Assembly: GCA_018700895.1 (NCBI GenBank)
Contig: JABIUV010000027.1
Location: forward strand, 1 to 64,000
Length of the DNA: 64,000 nt
From: Bacteroidota bacterium
GTDB taxonomy: Bacteria; Bacteroidota; Bacteroidia; NS11-12g; UBA9320
Reading direction: 5' to 3'
The notes under the pieces were generated by a model that saw only the letters and a program-made list of their open reading frames with translations, was not told where the DNA came from and did not search any database. Positions 35,509 to 44,993 of the stretch are shown here, in pieces. A program made the translations under genes and the position numbers. Every line of letters begins with the position of its first letter. Position 1 is the first letter of the stretch.

Positions 35509-36867
35509 ATGGGAACATTAATAATGGCAGGCCAGCTTATCTTGGCCCTAGCAATATTAGTATCACTTCACGAGTGGGGGCATTATATCGCTTCTCGTAG
35601 TTTTGGTATTCGCGTAGAAAAATTCTTTATCTTTTTTGATGCGTGGGGAATCAAGCTATTTAGTAAAAAAATAGGGGATACCGAGTGGGGTATAGGATGG
35701 CTTCCATTAGGCGGTTATGTGAAAATAAGTGGAATGATAGACGAGAGTTTGGATGAAGAGCAACTGGCATCTGAGCCAGAAGACCACGAGTTTAGAAGCA
35801 AACCAGCTTGGCAGCGACTTATCGTGATGATAGGCGGTGTTACAGTTAACTTCATTTTGGGTATTCTCATTTTTGCAGGGTCTCTTTTTTACTATGGTGA
35901 GGTGAAATTACCAAACGCAGCAGTACTTGAAAAAGGTGGAGTATATGTATACGGTGTAGGAGAGAGCACAGGTATGAAGACTGGTGACAGAATAGTTGCA
36001 GTAAATGGTACCAGGGCAGAAAACTTTTTAGATCTATTTGATCCTATCAATTATATTCGAGAAGGTTTAACATATACGGTGCTGAGAGATGGAACCGAAG
36101 TGGAATTGACTATAGCAGATAGTACCCGAAAGAAAATATTAGAAAGTAGAGGAAGCCTACGTTTATTCGATTTTAGAAAAACGGCAAGAGTAGGCGATTT
36201 TGACATGTTCGATGATCCGGAAGAGAGTAATGCTTTCAAAGCAGGATTGTTGCAAAATGATGTCATTGTTGCTATAGATAGCACACCACTCAAGTATTAT
36301 GATGAATTGAGTGCATTGCTTGCACCATACAAAAGCAAAATAGCACCTATTGTAGTAGAGAGGGATGGGGCTAAACAGACTTTAAGAGTAGAGGTAGATA
36401 GTACAGGAAGAATAAGTGTTCCTCCTTCTGCTTTTGCACAGTATACGGCAGATACAGTCCACCTTAGTTATGGATTTTTCGAGTCTTTTCCCAAAGGATC
36501 CAGAAAAGGAACCAATGCTTTGTGGGTGAATATTGTTGCCTTTGGCGAAATGTTCAAAGGAAAACTGAACCCCGTGAATTCTGTGAGTGGCCCTATCGGT
36601 ATTGCTAAGATTTTTGGTCCTACGTGGAACTGGCAACGCTTCTGGGAGATTACGGGAATGTTATCATTCATACTTGCATTTATGAATTTATTGCCTATTC
36701 CAGCTTTAGATGGTGGTCACGTACTTTTCTTGCTTATTGAGATTGTAAGACGCAAGCCATTGCCTGAAAAAGTGATGTATTACTTCCAAGTAGTAGGAAT
36801 GGTTATGCTATTTGCACTTATGGCATTCATTATTTTTATCGATTTCTTTAATGCACTCTTTCGTTAG
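35509..36867 (+). CDS. rseP: RIP site-2 metalloprotease
   Basis: 452 residues. The intramembrane zinc motif HEWGH is at residues 21-25 in the first membrane helix. WLPLGGYVKISGM follows, a long PDZ-containing periplasmic region spans about 115-320, and the second metal motif NLLPIPALDGGH lies near residue 400 before the last helices. It cleaves membrane-bound anti-sigma factors and remnant signal peptides. No anti-sigma gene is adjacent, though an ECF sigma lies at 14339. It is 5 nt upstream of hscB. Confidence 0.95.
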   Translation: MGTLIMAGQLILALAILVSLHEWGHYIASRSFGIRVEKFFIFFDAWGIKLFSKKIGDTEWGIGWLPLGGYVKISGMIDESLDEEQLASEPEDHEFRSKPAWQRLIVMIGGVTVNFILGILIFAGSLFYYGEVKLPNAAVLEKGGVYVYGVGESTGMKTGDRIVAVNGTRAENFLDLFDPINYIREGLTYTVLRDGTEVELTIADSTRKKILESRGSLRLFDFRKTARVGDFDMFDDPEESNAFKAGLLQNDVIVAIDSTPLKYYDELSALLAPYKSKIAPIVVERDGAKQTLRVEVDSTGRISVPPSAFAQYTADTVHLSYGFFESFPKGSRKGTNALWVNIVAFGEMFKGKLNPVNSVSGPIGIAKIFGPTWNWQRFWEITGMLSFILAFMNLLPIPALDGGHVLFLLIEIVRRKPLPEKVMYYFQVVGMVMLFALMAFIIFIDFFNALFR

Positions 36868-36872
36868 GGAAA

Positions 36873-37403
36873 GTGAGTACAAGCTATTTCGAGTTTTATA
36901 ACCTAGAGGAGCAATTCTTCATTGATGAATCATCGCTCAAGCAGACGTATCTGAAGCTGAGCAAAGAACATCATCCCGATTTTTATATTGATGATGAAGA
37001 AAAGTATGATGCGGCATTAGAACTTACGAGTACCAATAACATGGCGTTCAAAGTACTCAAATCATTAGATAATCGCATACCTTACATCTTAAGATTAAAT
37101 AATACATTAACGGATAAGGATAATAATCTTCCGTCTGAGTTTCTAATGGAAATGATGGATGTAAATGAGGAGATAATGGACTTGAAAATGGATTTTGATG
37201 CTGATAAACTCCGAAGGGTGAAAAATCAAGTTGATGGATTAAGCCAAGAGTGGAATCAAAAAATTAAGTCATTGGCAAAGCTGGCCGATTCACAAAAAGG
37301 GGAGGAGAGAGGTTATACTCTTAAAAAGATTAAAGAATTTTATTTAAAACGAAAGTATGTGTTGCGATTAATCGAAAGTCTGAATACTTTCGCACCGCAT
37401 TAG
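36873..37403 (+). CDS. hscB: Fe-S cluster assembly co-chaperone HscB
   Basis: 176 residues with a GTG start 5 nt after rseP. The N-terminal J-domain carries the HPD motif at residues 34-36 (KEHHPDFYID). The C-terminal three-helix HscB domain (LPSEFLMEMMDVNEEIMDLK) binds the IscU scaffold. It delivers IscU to the HscA chaperone and stimulates its ATPase. The isc or suf genes are not nearby. Confidence 0.92.
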   Translation: MSTSYFEFYNLEEQFFIDESSLKQTYLKLSKEHHPDFYIDDEEKYDAALELTSTNNMAFKVLKSLDNRIPYILRLNNTLTDKDNNLPSEFLMEMMDVNEEIMDLKMDFDADKLRRVKNQVDGLSQEWNQKIKSLAKLADSQKGEERGYTLKKIKEFYLKRKYVLRLIESLNTFAPH

Positions 37404-37415
37404 TCCAATACACAT

Positions 37416-37497
37416 GCCCAGATGGCGGAATTGGTAGACGCGTCGGTCTCAAACACCGATGCCGCAAGGCGTGCCGGTTCGACCCCGGCTCTGGGTA
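37416..37497 (+). tRNA. tRNA-Leu (anticodon CAA)
   Basis: A complete 82-nt class II tRNA. The acceptor stem is GCCCAGA / TCTGGGT. The anticodon stem-loop TCGGT-CTCAAAC-ACCGA gives anticodon CAA. A long variable arm (TGCCGCAAGGCG region) follows, then the T-arm with GGTTCGACCCC. The discriminator is A97; CCA is not encoded. A terminator follows at once. Confidence 0.96.
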
Positions 37498-37498
37498 C

Positions 37499-37531
37499 AA
37501 AACCTCTCGATTTTTTCGGGAGGTTTTTTTT
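37499..37531. terminator. terminator after tRNA-Leu, shared with the tsaC gene
   Basis: AACCTCTCGA / TCGGGAGGTT form a 10-bp stem with one G-T pair, followed by a run of eight T on the plus strand. The tsaC stop codon (complement at 37530-37532) touches it, and T residues on the other side allow use in both directions. Confidence 0.88.
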
Positions 37532-38468
37532 ATGTCGTGGCTGCCCTATTTAGTCTGTCAGCAATTGCCCTGCCTATGCCTTCTAGCTTTACGTGTTCTA
37601 TGAGAATTACATCAACATCACTCTTATCAGCTTCTCGCATCGTATAGAATAGATTAGTGGCAATCTCCGATAAATTATAGTTGTTAGATAAAAGTAAAAA
37701 TGGACAATCTACGGGTTTATGCTCATACAATAGGGCAATAGCGTTATCGTTCCTATTCTTGCTCAGCCATTCATTAATGGAGTTCACGACTAAGAGCTTT
37801 TTTGAAGTAGCATAGTGCTTTTTGAGTTGTCCTGGTGACTGTACTTCCTTATTCGTATTACGCCGCACCGCTAAACCTATTCCGCTAATGTCTTCACGAG
37901 TTATACCTCCTTCTCGCAAGAGAACAACACTAGAATCCTGAATAGCGACGATGGTACTTTCTACACCTATATGGCATCTTCCACCATCTAGTACGTAGTC
38001 TATTTCGTTGCCTATGGTAGACTCTACGTGCAAGGCAGTAGTTGGGCTCACCGTGTTTGATATATTAGCACTTGGAGCGGCGAGTGGGAAATCAAGACTT
38101 TGCAGTAAGGATAACGTAAGTGGGTGATTAGGCACACGTACAACAACCATATCGGATCCAGCGGTTATAATATCGGGGACAAGGCTACTTTTAGGTAAAA
38201 GTACGCTCATACTCCCAGGCCAAAAGGTTTGAGCTAGCTTATCTGCAAGAGAAGGCCAAACGCTTATGTATTTTTTCGCTTGCTCTATACTCGCACAATG
38301 TAAGATAAGCGGATTGAACGTTGGCCTATTTTTTACGCGGTATATTTCTGCTACAGCTTCTGGATTTAGTGCATTTGCCGCTAGTCCGTATACCGTTTCT
38401 GTAGGTATACCTACTAACTTGCCTTTTTGTAATAGTGATGCAGCACGTGCAACATCAGTTCCTATCAT
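37530..38468 (-). CDS. L-threonylcarbamoyladenylate synthase (Sua5/TsaC type)
   Basis: 312 residues: an N-terminal YrdC domain (GIPTETVYGLAANA, AAPSANISNTVSPTTA, YVLDGGRCHIGVESTIV) and a C-terminal Sua5 domain from about residue 200 (SPGQLKKHYATSK). The length with both domains identifies the Sua5 form rather than the short TsaC. It makes threonylcarbamoyl-AMP for the t6A37 modification of ANN-decoding tRNAs. Its start overlaps the stop of the NtrC-type regulator by 4 nt. Confidence 0.94.
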   Translation of the reverse strand: MIGTDVARAASLLQKGKLVGIPTETVYGLAANALNPEAVAEIYRVKNRPTFNPLILHCASIEQAKKYISVWPSLADKLAQTFWPGSMSVLLPKSSLVPDIITAGSDMVVVRVPNHPLTLSLLQSLDFPLAAPSANISNTVSPTTALHVESTIGNEIDYVLDGGRCHIGVESTIVAIQDSSVVLLREGGITREDISGIGLAVRRNTNKEVQSPGQLKKHYATSKKLLVVNSINEWLSKNRNDNAIALLYEHKPVDCPFLLLSNNYNLSEIATNLFYTMREADKSDVDVILIEHVKLEGIGRAIADRLNRAATT

Positions 38469-39826
38469 TTCTTATCTCGTTTCAGATCAAACTTATCTAT
38501 CTTGTTGTACAAGTGACTTCGCTGTATCTCTATCTCTGCTGCGGTTTTTGCCACGTTCCAGTTGTTTTTCTTCAGCTTAGCATCGATAAACATCTTCTCC
38601 GCGTAATCTTTGAAGTCTTGGAAACGACTAAACTCAGTTACGGCATCTATCGTACCCGGTTTTTTCTTGCCATTATTGGCATACATCTGCACATCGTCCT
38701 CTGTGATTTTTTGGTCGCATAGTATGATGAGTCGTTCTATAATATTACGTAGTTCTCTAATGTTACCACTCCAGTATATGTTTTTGAGGGCGTCCATTGC
38801 CCCAGCGGTAATTTGTTTTTTGTTTACGCCATTATCTTGGCATATTTCTTCCATAAACTTCTCAGCCAAGGTTGGGATATCGCTTACACGCTCATTCAGG
38901 GTCGGTACGTGAATTACAATTACGGAGATACGGTGGTACAAGTCTTCGCGGAAGTTGCCGTCGGCTATTTCCTGCATAAGGTTCTTGTTGGTAGCGGCCA
39001 CTATTCTTACATCTACAGTTATGTCCTTCTCGCCACCTACTCTGTTTATTTTATTCTCTTGCAAGGCACGCAGTACCTTAGCCTGGGCGGAGAGAGACAT
39101 GTCTCCAATTTCGTCTAAGAAGAGTGTTCCACCGTTGGCTTTTTCAAATTTCCCGAGTTTTTGCTTGTGAGCGGAAGTAAATGAGCCTTTCTCATGACCG
39201 AATAGTTCACTCTCTATCAGCTCGCTAGGTATTGCCGCACAGTTTACTTCTATGAGTGGTTTGTCCGCTCTATTGCTTTTTTCATGTAACCATCTTGCTA
39301 CGAGTTCTTTACCTGTGCCATTTTCTCCCGTAATCATCACTCGAGCATCGGTAGGAGCTACCTTTTCTATGGTCTTCTTTATTTTCTTAATACTTGGAGC
39401 ATCACCTACTATTTCACGTGTTTTGGTTATTTTACGCTTAAGTACTTTGGTTTCTATCACCAGACTATTTTTGTCTACAGCATTTCTTACTGTGATAAGT
39501 AGTTTGTTGAGGTCTGGTGGTTTATTGATAAAATCAAAGGCTCCTTTCTTGGTAGCTTCTACAGCAGTTTCGGTAGTACCGTGACCACTTATCATAATAA
39601 ACGGAAGCTCCGGAGCGATTTCTTTGGCTTTTTCTAGTAGCTCTAGCCCATCCAGCTTAGGCATTTTGATGTCGGCTAATACCGCATCGTAATTAAACTT
39701 TTTGATTAAATCAAAAGCTTTTTCACCATCTTGAGCTTCCTCTATCTCATACCCTTCATATTCTAAGATTTCTCTTAGCGTTTCGCGTATGCTTTGTTCG
39801 TCGTCTACAATTAAAATTCTTGCCAT
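38465..39826 (-). CDS. sigma-54-dependent response regulator (NtrC family)
   Basis: 453 residues from the ATG at 39826. The receiver domain has acidic residues D8/D9 and the phosphorylation site D52 in ADIKMP. The AAA+ domain carries Walker A GENGTGKE, a GSFTSA loop in place of GAFTGA (a common variant in this phylum), Walker B TLFLDEIGDM and an arginine finger region. The C-terminus is a Fis-type HTH (NNWNVAKTAAEIEIQRSHL). It activates sigma-54 promoters after phosphorylation. No histidine kinase gene is adjacent. Confidence 0.94.
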   Translation of the reverse strand: MARILIVDDEQSIRETLREILEYEGYEIEEAQDGEKAFDLIKKFNYDAVLADIKMPKLDGLELLEKAKEIAPELPFIMISGHGTTETAVEATKKGAFDFINKPPDLNKLLITVRNAVDKNSLVIETKVLKRKITKTREIVGDAPSIKKIKKTIEKVAPTDARVMITGENGTGKELVARWLHEKSNRADKPLIEVNCAAIPSELIESELFGHEKGSFTSAHKQKLGKFEKANGGTLFLDEIGDMSLSAQAKVLRALQENKINRVGGEKDITVDVRIVAATNKNLMQEIADGNFREDLYHRISVIVIHVPTLNERVSDIPTLAEKFMEEICQDNGVNKKQITAGAMDALKNIYWSGNIRELRNIIERLIILCDQKITEDDVQMYANNGKKKPGTIDAVTEFSRFQDFKDYAEKMFIDAKLKKNNWNVAKTAAEIEIQRSHLYNKIDKFDLKRDKK

Positions 39827-39867
39827 ACCAATTATTTCTAAATAAGTTAAACTAAAAAAATGCAAAA

Positions 39868-40221
39868 CTATAAGCCGGGTTCTGTCTACTCACCGAGGTG
39901 AGGAGCTTATCATTTATCTACGCTACCTACCCTCTATAGTCTCTAGCAAGCCAGAGTCGGACGAGTAGCCCTCAACCTATAGTTTACTTGGTATTACAAC
40001 GTGCAAGGTTTGTACCAAACGAATGTTACCACCCGAGCGTGTGAGCTCTTACCTCACTTTTTCACCCTTACCTCAAAAAAAATGAGGCGGTTATTTTCTG
40101 CTACCCTTTCTGTTACAGTGGCATTCCTGCCGCTGTACCCTCTGTTTCTAGAGGTGCACTACTCTATGTTGCCCGGACTTTCCTCCCTCCCGATAAATCA
40201 GGACAGCGATAAGCCGTTTTG
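39868..40221 (-). ncRNA. rnpB: RNase P RNA, bacterial class A
   Basis: About 354 nt on the minus strand. The 5' part carries the conserved GGGAGGGAGGAAAGTCCGGG element (P3/P4 region) and the 3' end carries ACAGAACCCGGCTTATA, which pairs to close P4. It is the catalytic RNA that trims tRNA 5' leaders. The 5' end is set by a TACATTTG box 6 nt upstream. It lies between the NtrC-type gene and the secreted nuclease-fold gene. Confidence 0.95.
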
Positions 40222-40226
40222 CAGCA

Positions 40227-40234
40227 CAAATGTA
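40227..40234 (-). promoter_or_regulatory. -7 promoter box of rnpB
   Basis: TACATTTG on the minus strand, full consensus, 6 nt before the predicted 5' end of the RNase P RNA. This RNA gene gives an independent check that the motif marks transcription starts here. Confidence 0.7.
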
Positions 40235-40300
40235 CAATATTTTGAACGGTATTATGTATAAGCGTTTATTAACGGGATATGAACAGGCAAAAATGTGCGG

Positions 40301-41311
40301 CTACAGCTCCAAAGAAATATACACAGGAAAATGGTCGCTATAACCACCTAGGTATTTTCTGCCTCCAAAGGTACGTAGGGGAGAACCTTCGTACTTGTTG
40401 CCGTGCTGCTCAAGCCAGTATTCATTTTTGATGCTAGCAGAATTATGCTGGTAGTGAAGACCAGTAGTATCTGCTACCAAGGCGTTAGATATCATAATCT
40501 GATCTAACATGTCCCAATAACTGCGATACTTATAGCTCCCAAAATCTTGTTGTTCTAGCTCACAAAAAGCATTGAAGAGCTGTGTAGCTTTTACGCTATT
40601 CACATCACAACTTACGGCGAGTGTATTGGAGATACTCTTATTGCTCGGTTCATCATTGAAATCACCCATCACAATTATTTTAGCTTGCGGATCTTCTCTT
40701 AATATTGTGGTGTAAATTTCTTTTAACTTTTCTGCAGCGAGAATACGTTTAGGTTCACTCTTGCGTAGCCCTTCGCCTCTGCTAGGCCAGTGGTTTACAA
40801 TAAAATGCATAGACTCGCCGCTGGCTATCTTCCCTTCTACGTGCAAAATGTCTCGTGTTTTATCATCAAAGGCACTTAGGTCGGGTTGATGAGCATCGAT
40901 ATCTGTGACTTTAAATAATTTTTCTTGATATAAAAATGCCACATCTATTCCTCGCTCATCAGGGGATTCTATATGAGCAATTTTGTATTCAAATGGCTCT
41001 AGGGCTTTCGTAGCTATAAGATCCTCAAGTACTTCTCTATTTTCGACCTCGCATAATCCTAGAAATTCTGGTGCTTGGTCATTGTTCAGCTGGCTTATCA
41101 CCTTTGCTAAGTTGGTAAGTTTAGTTTGGTACTTCTCCTCATTCCATCGTCTATCGCTACTAGGAGTGTATTGTTCATCGTACTTTGTAGGATCATCTAT
41201 GGTGTCAAATAGATTCTCTACGTTATAAAAACCAACAGTTACACCCGAAACTTCTGACTCATTGCAGGCAAATACCAATAACATCACGAAAACTAAGCAT
41301 ATCCATTTCAT
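40301..41311 (-). CDS. lipoprotein with endonuclease/exonuclease/phosphatase fold
   Basis: 336 residues. A signal peptide ends in a lipobox VFAC (C16), so the mature protein should be membrane-anchored outside the cytoplasm. The EEP fold shows VGFYNVENLFDT, FLGLCEVENREVL (metal-binding glutamate), HFIVNHWPSR, IVMGDFNDEPSN and a C-terminal YSDHFPVY. It hydrolyses phosphodiesters, perhaps extracellular DNA or a phospholipid head group; the substrate is not readable. The -7 box TAAATTTG lies 5 nt before its ATG. Confidence 0.88.
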   Translation of the reverse strand: MKWICLVFVMLLVFACNESEVSGVTVGFYNVENLFDTIDDPTKYDEQYTPSSDRRWNEEKYQTKLTNLAKVISQLNNDQAPEFLGLCEVENREVLEDLIATKALEPFEYKIAHIESPDERGIDVAFLYQEKLFKVTDIDAHQPDLSAFDDKTRDILHVEGKIASGESMHFIVNHWPSRGEGLRKSEPKRILAAEKLKEIYTTILREDPQAKIIVMGDFNDEPSNKSISNTLAVSCDVNSVKATQLFNAFCELEQQDFGSYKYRSYWDMLDQIMISNALVADTTGLHYQHNSASIKNEYWLEQHGNKYEGSPLRTFGGRKYLGGYSDHFPVYISLEL

Positions 41312-41316
41312 TAGTA

Positions 41317-41324
41317 CAAATTTA
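41317..41324 (-). promoter_or_regulatory. -7 promoter box of the EEP-fold lipoprotein gene
   Basis: TAAATTTG on the minus strand ends 5 nt before the ATG at 41311, implying a leaderless or nearly leaderless mRNA. Confidence 0.5.
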
Positions 41325-41442
41325 TTTCAAATATTGAGGGTGTAGAGAATAAAAGATATTCCACATTTGATTGGGAATAGATAATTTGCAGAAAAATAGT
41401 CTTACGTGTAAAATTGAGCTTTTTTTGCGATCAATTTAAACG

Positions 41443-42822
41443 ATGACACTAATAAAGTCAATTTCTGGCATACGCGGAACAATAGGTGGAGTAGAAGATA
41501 AGTCTCTTACGCCAATAGATGTAGTGAAATATACAACTGCTTTTGCTGATGTAATAGCATCAGGAGATAATAAAAAAATAGTAGTAGGAAGAGATGCAAG
41601 GATTTCAGGCTTCATGATCAATCAGTTGGTTTGTGCTACTTTGGTAAGTAAGGGAGTAGATGTAGTAGACCTTGACTTAAGCACCACACCTACTGTGGAA
41701 ATGGCTGTGGTGAATGAGCATGCCGCGGGTGGCATTATCCTTACGGCTAGTCACAATCCAAAGCAGTGGAACGCACTCAAATTATTAAATGCGAAAGGGG
41801 AGTTTATTTCTGCCGAACTTGGAGAAGATATCATAAATAGAGTTAAAACTTCGGCTTTCAGTTATAACGAAATAGACCACATTGGTTCTTATAGCTTGAA
41901 AGAAGGCTATATTGATTGGCATATTGATGAAATACTGAAACTTGACATGGTAGATGTAGAAGCTATCAGAAAACGCAACTTTACGGTAGCAGTAGATGCG
42001 GTAAACTCTACAGGTGGAATTGCTGTGCCAGCCTTACTAAAAAAAATAGGCGTAAATAATGTCATTGAGCTATACTGTGACCCAACTGGCCATTTCCCGC
42101 ATAACCCAGAGCCACTTCCAGAGCATCTCACAGACTTGAGTGATGCAGTGAAAAAAAATGACGCCGACCTTGGTATAATCGTTGACCCAGATGTGGATCG
42201 ATTGGCATTTGTAAACGAGGATGGTGAAATGTTTGGTGAGGAGTATACACTAGTTGCCGTAGCAGATTACGTATTGAGCCAAAAGAAAGGGAATACCGTA
42301 TCTAATCTGAGTAGTACGCGAGCTCTAAGAGACGTGACTGAAAAACACGGAAACAGCTACAGTGCAAGTGCTGTAGGAGAGGTGAACGTAGTAAAAATGA
42401 TGAAAGAAACCGATGCGGTAATTGGTGGTGAGGGTAATGGTGGTATAATACTTCCTGAACTTCATTACGGACGTGATTCGTTGGTGGGCATAGCCTTGTT
42501 TCTATCACATTTAGCCAAAAGTAGGAAGCCGATGAGTCACCTAAAAGCTAGTTACCCAAGCTATATCATCAGTAAAAACAAGATAGAGCTAACTCCAGAA
42601 ATAGACGTTGACTTTATCCTTGAAAAAGTTCAAGAGAAGTATAAAAACCATCCTGTAAATACGATAGATGGTGTGAAAATTGAATTTGATAAGGAATGGG
42701 TGCACCTCCGAAAATCAAATACTGAACCCATTATTAGAATATATGCTGAAGGTAGCACAATGAGTGTGGCTAATAGTTTGGCTAATAAAATTAAGTCTGA
42801 CATCAAGGAGCTGTTGGCTTAG
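41443..42822 (+). CDS. glmM: phosphoglucosamine mutase
   Basis: 459 residues of the alpha-D-phosphohexomutase family. The active-site loop TASHNPKQWNALK places the phosphoserine at S103; the metal loop reads DPDVDRLAF and the substrate loop GGEGNGG; the C-terminal phosphate loop is RKSNTEPIIRIY. The GEGNGG and KSNTEP forms fit the GlmM-like group common in Bacteroidota. It converts glucosamine-6-phosphate to glucosamine-1-phosphate for peptidoglycan and LPS precursors. It is divergent from the EEP-fold gene. Confidence 0.9.
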   Translation: MTLIKSISGIRGTIGGVEDKSLTPIDVVKYTTAFADVIASGDNKKIVVGRDARISGFMINQLVCATLVSKGVDVVDLDLSTTPTVEMAVVNEHAAGGIILTASHNPKQWNALKLLNAKGEFISAELGEDIINRVKTSAFSYNEIDHIGSYSLKEGYIDWHIDEILKLDMVDVEAIRKRNFTVAVDAVNSTGGIAVPALLKKIGVNNVIELYCDPTGHFPHNPEPLPEHLTDLSDAVKKNDADLGIIVDPDVDRLAFVNEDGEMFGEEYTLVAVADYVLSQKKGNTVSNLSSTRALRDVTEKHGNSYSASAVGEVNVVKMMKETDAVIGGEGNGGIILPELHYGRDSLVGIALFLSHLAKSRKPMSHLKASYPSYIISKNKIELTPEIDVDFILEKVQEKYKNHPVNTIDGVKIEFDKEWVHLRKSNTEPIIRIYAEGSTMSVANSLANKIKSDIKELLA

Positions 42823-42923
42823 TATGCTTACTATTTTACGAATAAATTCCATACCATCCGTACACTATCTGGGATGGTAAATAGAGATGACACTTATAGT
42901 ATAATTCACTATAACTATTATCT

Positions 42924-42931
42924 TATATTTG
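42924..42931 (+). promoter_or_regulatory. -7 promoter box of the lectin-type T9SS gene
   Basis: TATATTTG, full consensus, 16 nt before the TTG start at 42948. It supports that unusual start codon. Confidence 0.55.
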
Positions 42932-42947
42932 TATTTTGATTTAGTAT

Positions 42948-44993
42948 TTGAAACACTTATTTAATTTTATTGCTCTCTTAGCTATTATTATTATATCCTC
43001 AAATATAGCGTATAGTCAGAGTTACTTTGCCAATGGTAATGCACGTGCTATAGGAGGTAGTTGTTATCAACTCACAGGAGCTTCTAACTGGCAACTTGGA
43101 TCTGTATGGTATGCAGATAAGCTTGACCTCTCAGAGGATTTTGACTTAGAATTTGAACTCAACTTTGGTAATAATGATGGTGGAGCAGATGGAATAGTCT
43201 TCGTTCTTCAAACAGTGGGTAATAGGGCCATTGGATTGCAGGGAGGAGGAATTGGCTTTGAGGGGTTCTCTCCGAGTCTAGGTATAGAATTTGATAGCTG
43301 GAATAACACTAGCTTAGGGGATTTGTCTAGTGACCATATTGCCGTGTTCAAGAACGGAAGTGTGGATCACACAAGCAGTAATGCTATTACATCTCCGGTT
43401 TCGGCCCTCACAACCTCTGGCAATATAGAAGATGGACAAAATCATCTGGTACGAATTACCTGGGATGCCTCTACGCAGCAACTTGAAGTTTGGTTTGATT
43501 GCTATAAGCGTCAAAGTACCTACATCGATATTGTAAATACTATATTCAATGGCGAAAAACAAGTGTTTTGGGGATTTACATCAGCTACAGGAGGAGCAAA
43601 TAATACCCACATAGCATGTCTGAGGGATGACATTCTATTGCAAGATACATTTGCAATATGTAAAGGAGACAAAACGTTGCTAAATGCTAAAGAGAGTTTC
43701 GATAATAGCTACTCTTGGACTCCTACTAATTTTTTGGATAATCCCACCATACGTACACCTGAATGCTCAAGCGAAATTCCATATACCTACTACGTAGAGT
43801 ACAAAGACCGTTGTAATAATACGGTGAAAGATACCGTGCACATAGACATAGACCAACCGTTTACTATAGACGAAGGTCAGGATACATTATTATGTGATGG
43901 TCGTGCCTATGCTTTTGATTTAAGAGGGAGCTATGATAGTATATTATGGAATAATGGTTTAAACGTTGAGCGAATATCTTGGTTTACAGAGGGCTTTTAT
44001 AAACTTAGGGTTTGGCGAGGTGTATGTTTCGACGACGATTCCTTCAATATCTTAACGGATGTATCACCAGCAATTAGCATTTCTGGAGATTCTATATTTT
44101 GTGAAGATGGTTCTACAGAAATTACGACCCTTGTTACTCCTACCTCGGCTTCCTTCATATGGCAAGATGGAAGTACCTCTGATATGCGTACTTTTGACGA
44201 AACTACTCCGCTATCTGTTGAAGCTACGAATGCTTGTGGTACCGCGGACGAAAAATATTATGTAAGGGAAATTATATTACCTGCTTTAGATCTAGGTATA
44301 GACTCAACTCTTTGCGAAGGTGATACCATTTGGCTAGAAGGACCGATACAACCGAATTTACAATACGCTTGGAGTTTGGGCGAAACTCAACAAACTATTG
44401 CGGTAACAGAGCCTGGTGAATACTCTCTTATCATAAGTGAGGCGGACTTATGTTTTGATTACGATTCGGTTAGCTTTGATGGTGTTTCTTTTCCCGTTAT
44501 TGGCTTGTTATCAGATGTATTGCTCTGCAAAAATGAGGAAATAACCTTAACGGTAGATGCACAGTACGGTGAAGTTATTTGGGATAATAGCCTTAGGGGA
44601 GAACAATATGTATTGAAGAACAGAGAAGGTACCCTGAAGGTAAAGGCCGTTAATCAATGTGGTGCGGATAGCACAGAACTCAATGTAAGCCTGATAGATT
44701 GTTATTGCAGAGTTTGGTTGCCCAATGCAATTACGGTAAATAGGGATGGACTTAATGAGGCATTACGTCCTACGTTAGATTGCCCAAAACTTAGAACATA
44801 CTCACTGGAGGTCTATAATCGATGGGGTGAGCGTTTATGGCAAAGTCGCGATAGCGATGCCCAGTGGGATGCTACTTACAAAGGCAGAGATGTGCAACAA
44901 GGTGTCTATTTTTGGATAGCTCGCTGGTCAGGTGTACAGAATGGCATTGTAGAACGATTTACAGACAGGGGCGTCCTACACGTCATACGCTAA
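42948..44993 (+). CDS. T9SS-secreted protein with L-type lectin domain and CHU_C tail
   Basis: 681 residues with a TTG start, supported by a signal peptide (HLFNFIALLAIIIISSNIAYS) and a -7 box. Residues 25-230 form an L-type lectin fold (FELNFGNNDGGADGIVFVLQ, GGIGFEGFSPSLGIEFDSW). Several Ig-like or PKD-like segments follow, each with paired cysteines. The last 95 residues are a type B T9SS sorting domain (LPNAITVNRDGLNEALRP, VYNRWGERLWQS, YKGRDVQQGVYFW). It is probably carried through the outer membrane and bound at the surface, binding sugars. Its stop overlaps the converging metallophosphoesterase stop. Confidence 0.9.
   Translation: MKHLFNFIALLAIIIISSNIAYSQSYFANGNARAIGGSCYQLTGASNWQLGSVWYADKLDLSEDFDLEFELNFGNNDGGADGIVFVLQTVGNRAIGLQGGGIGFEGFSPSLGIEFDSWNNTSLGDLSSDHIAVFKNGSVDHTSSNAITSPVSALTTSGNIEDGQNHLVRITWDASTQQLEVWFDCYKRQSTYIDIVNTIFNGEKQVFWGFTSATGGANNTHIACLRDDILLQDTFAICKGDKTLLNAKESFDNSYSWTPTNFLDNPTIRTPECSSEIPYTYYVEYKDRCNNTVKDTVHIDIDQPFTIDEGQDTLLCDGRAYAFDLRGSYDSILWNNGLNVERISWFTEGFYKLRVWRGVCFDDDSFNILTDVSPAISISGDSIFCEDGSTEITTLVTPTSASFIWQDGSTSDMRTFDETTPLSVEATNACGTADEKYYVREIILPALDLGIDSTLCEGDTIWLEGPIQPNLQYAWSLGETQQTIAVTEPGEYSLIISEADLCFDYDSVSFDGVSFPVIGLLSDVLLCKNEEITLTVDAQYGEVIWDNSLRGEQYVLKNREGTLKVKAVNQCGADSTELNVSLIDCYCRVWLPNAITVNRDGLNEALRPTLDCPKLRTYSLEVYNRWGERLWQSRDSDAQWDATYKGRDVQQGVYFWIARWSGVQNGIVERFTDRGVLHVIR

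Noticed and set aside
40001-40261. An 86-codon open frame on the plus strand
   Set aside because: It lies antisense across the RNase P RNA gene, whose conserved 5' and 3' elements explain the sequence.
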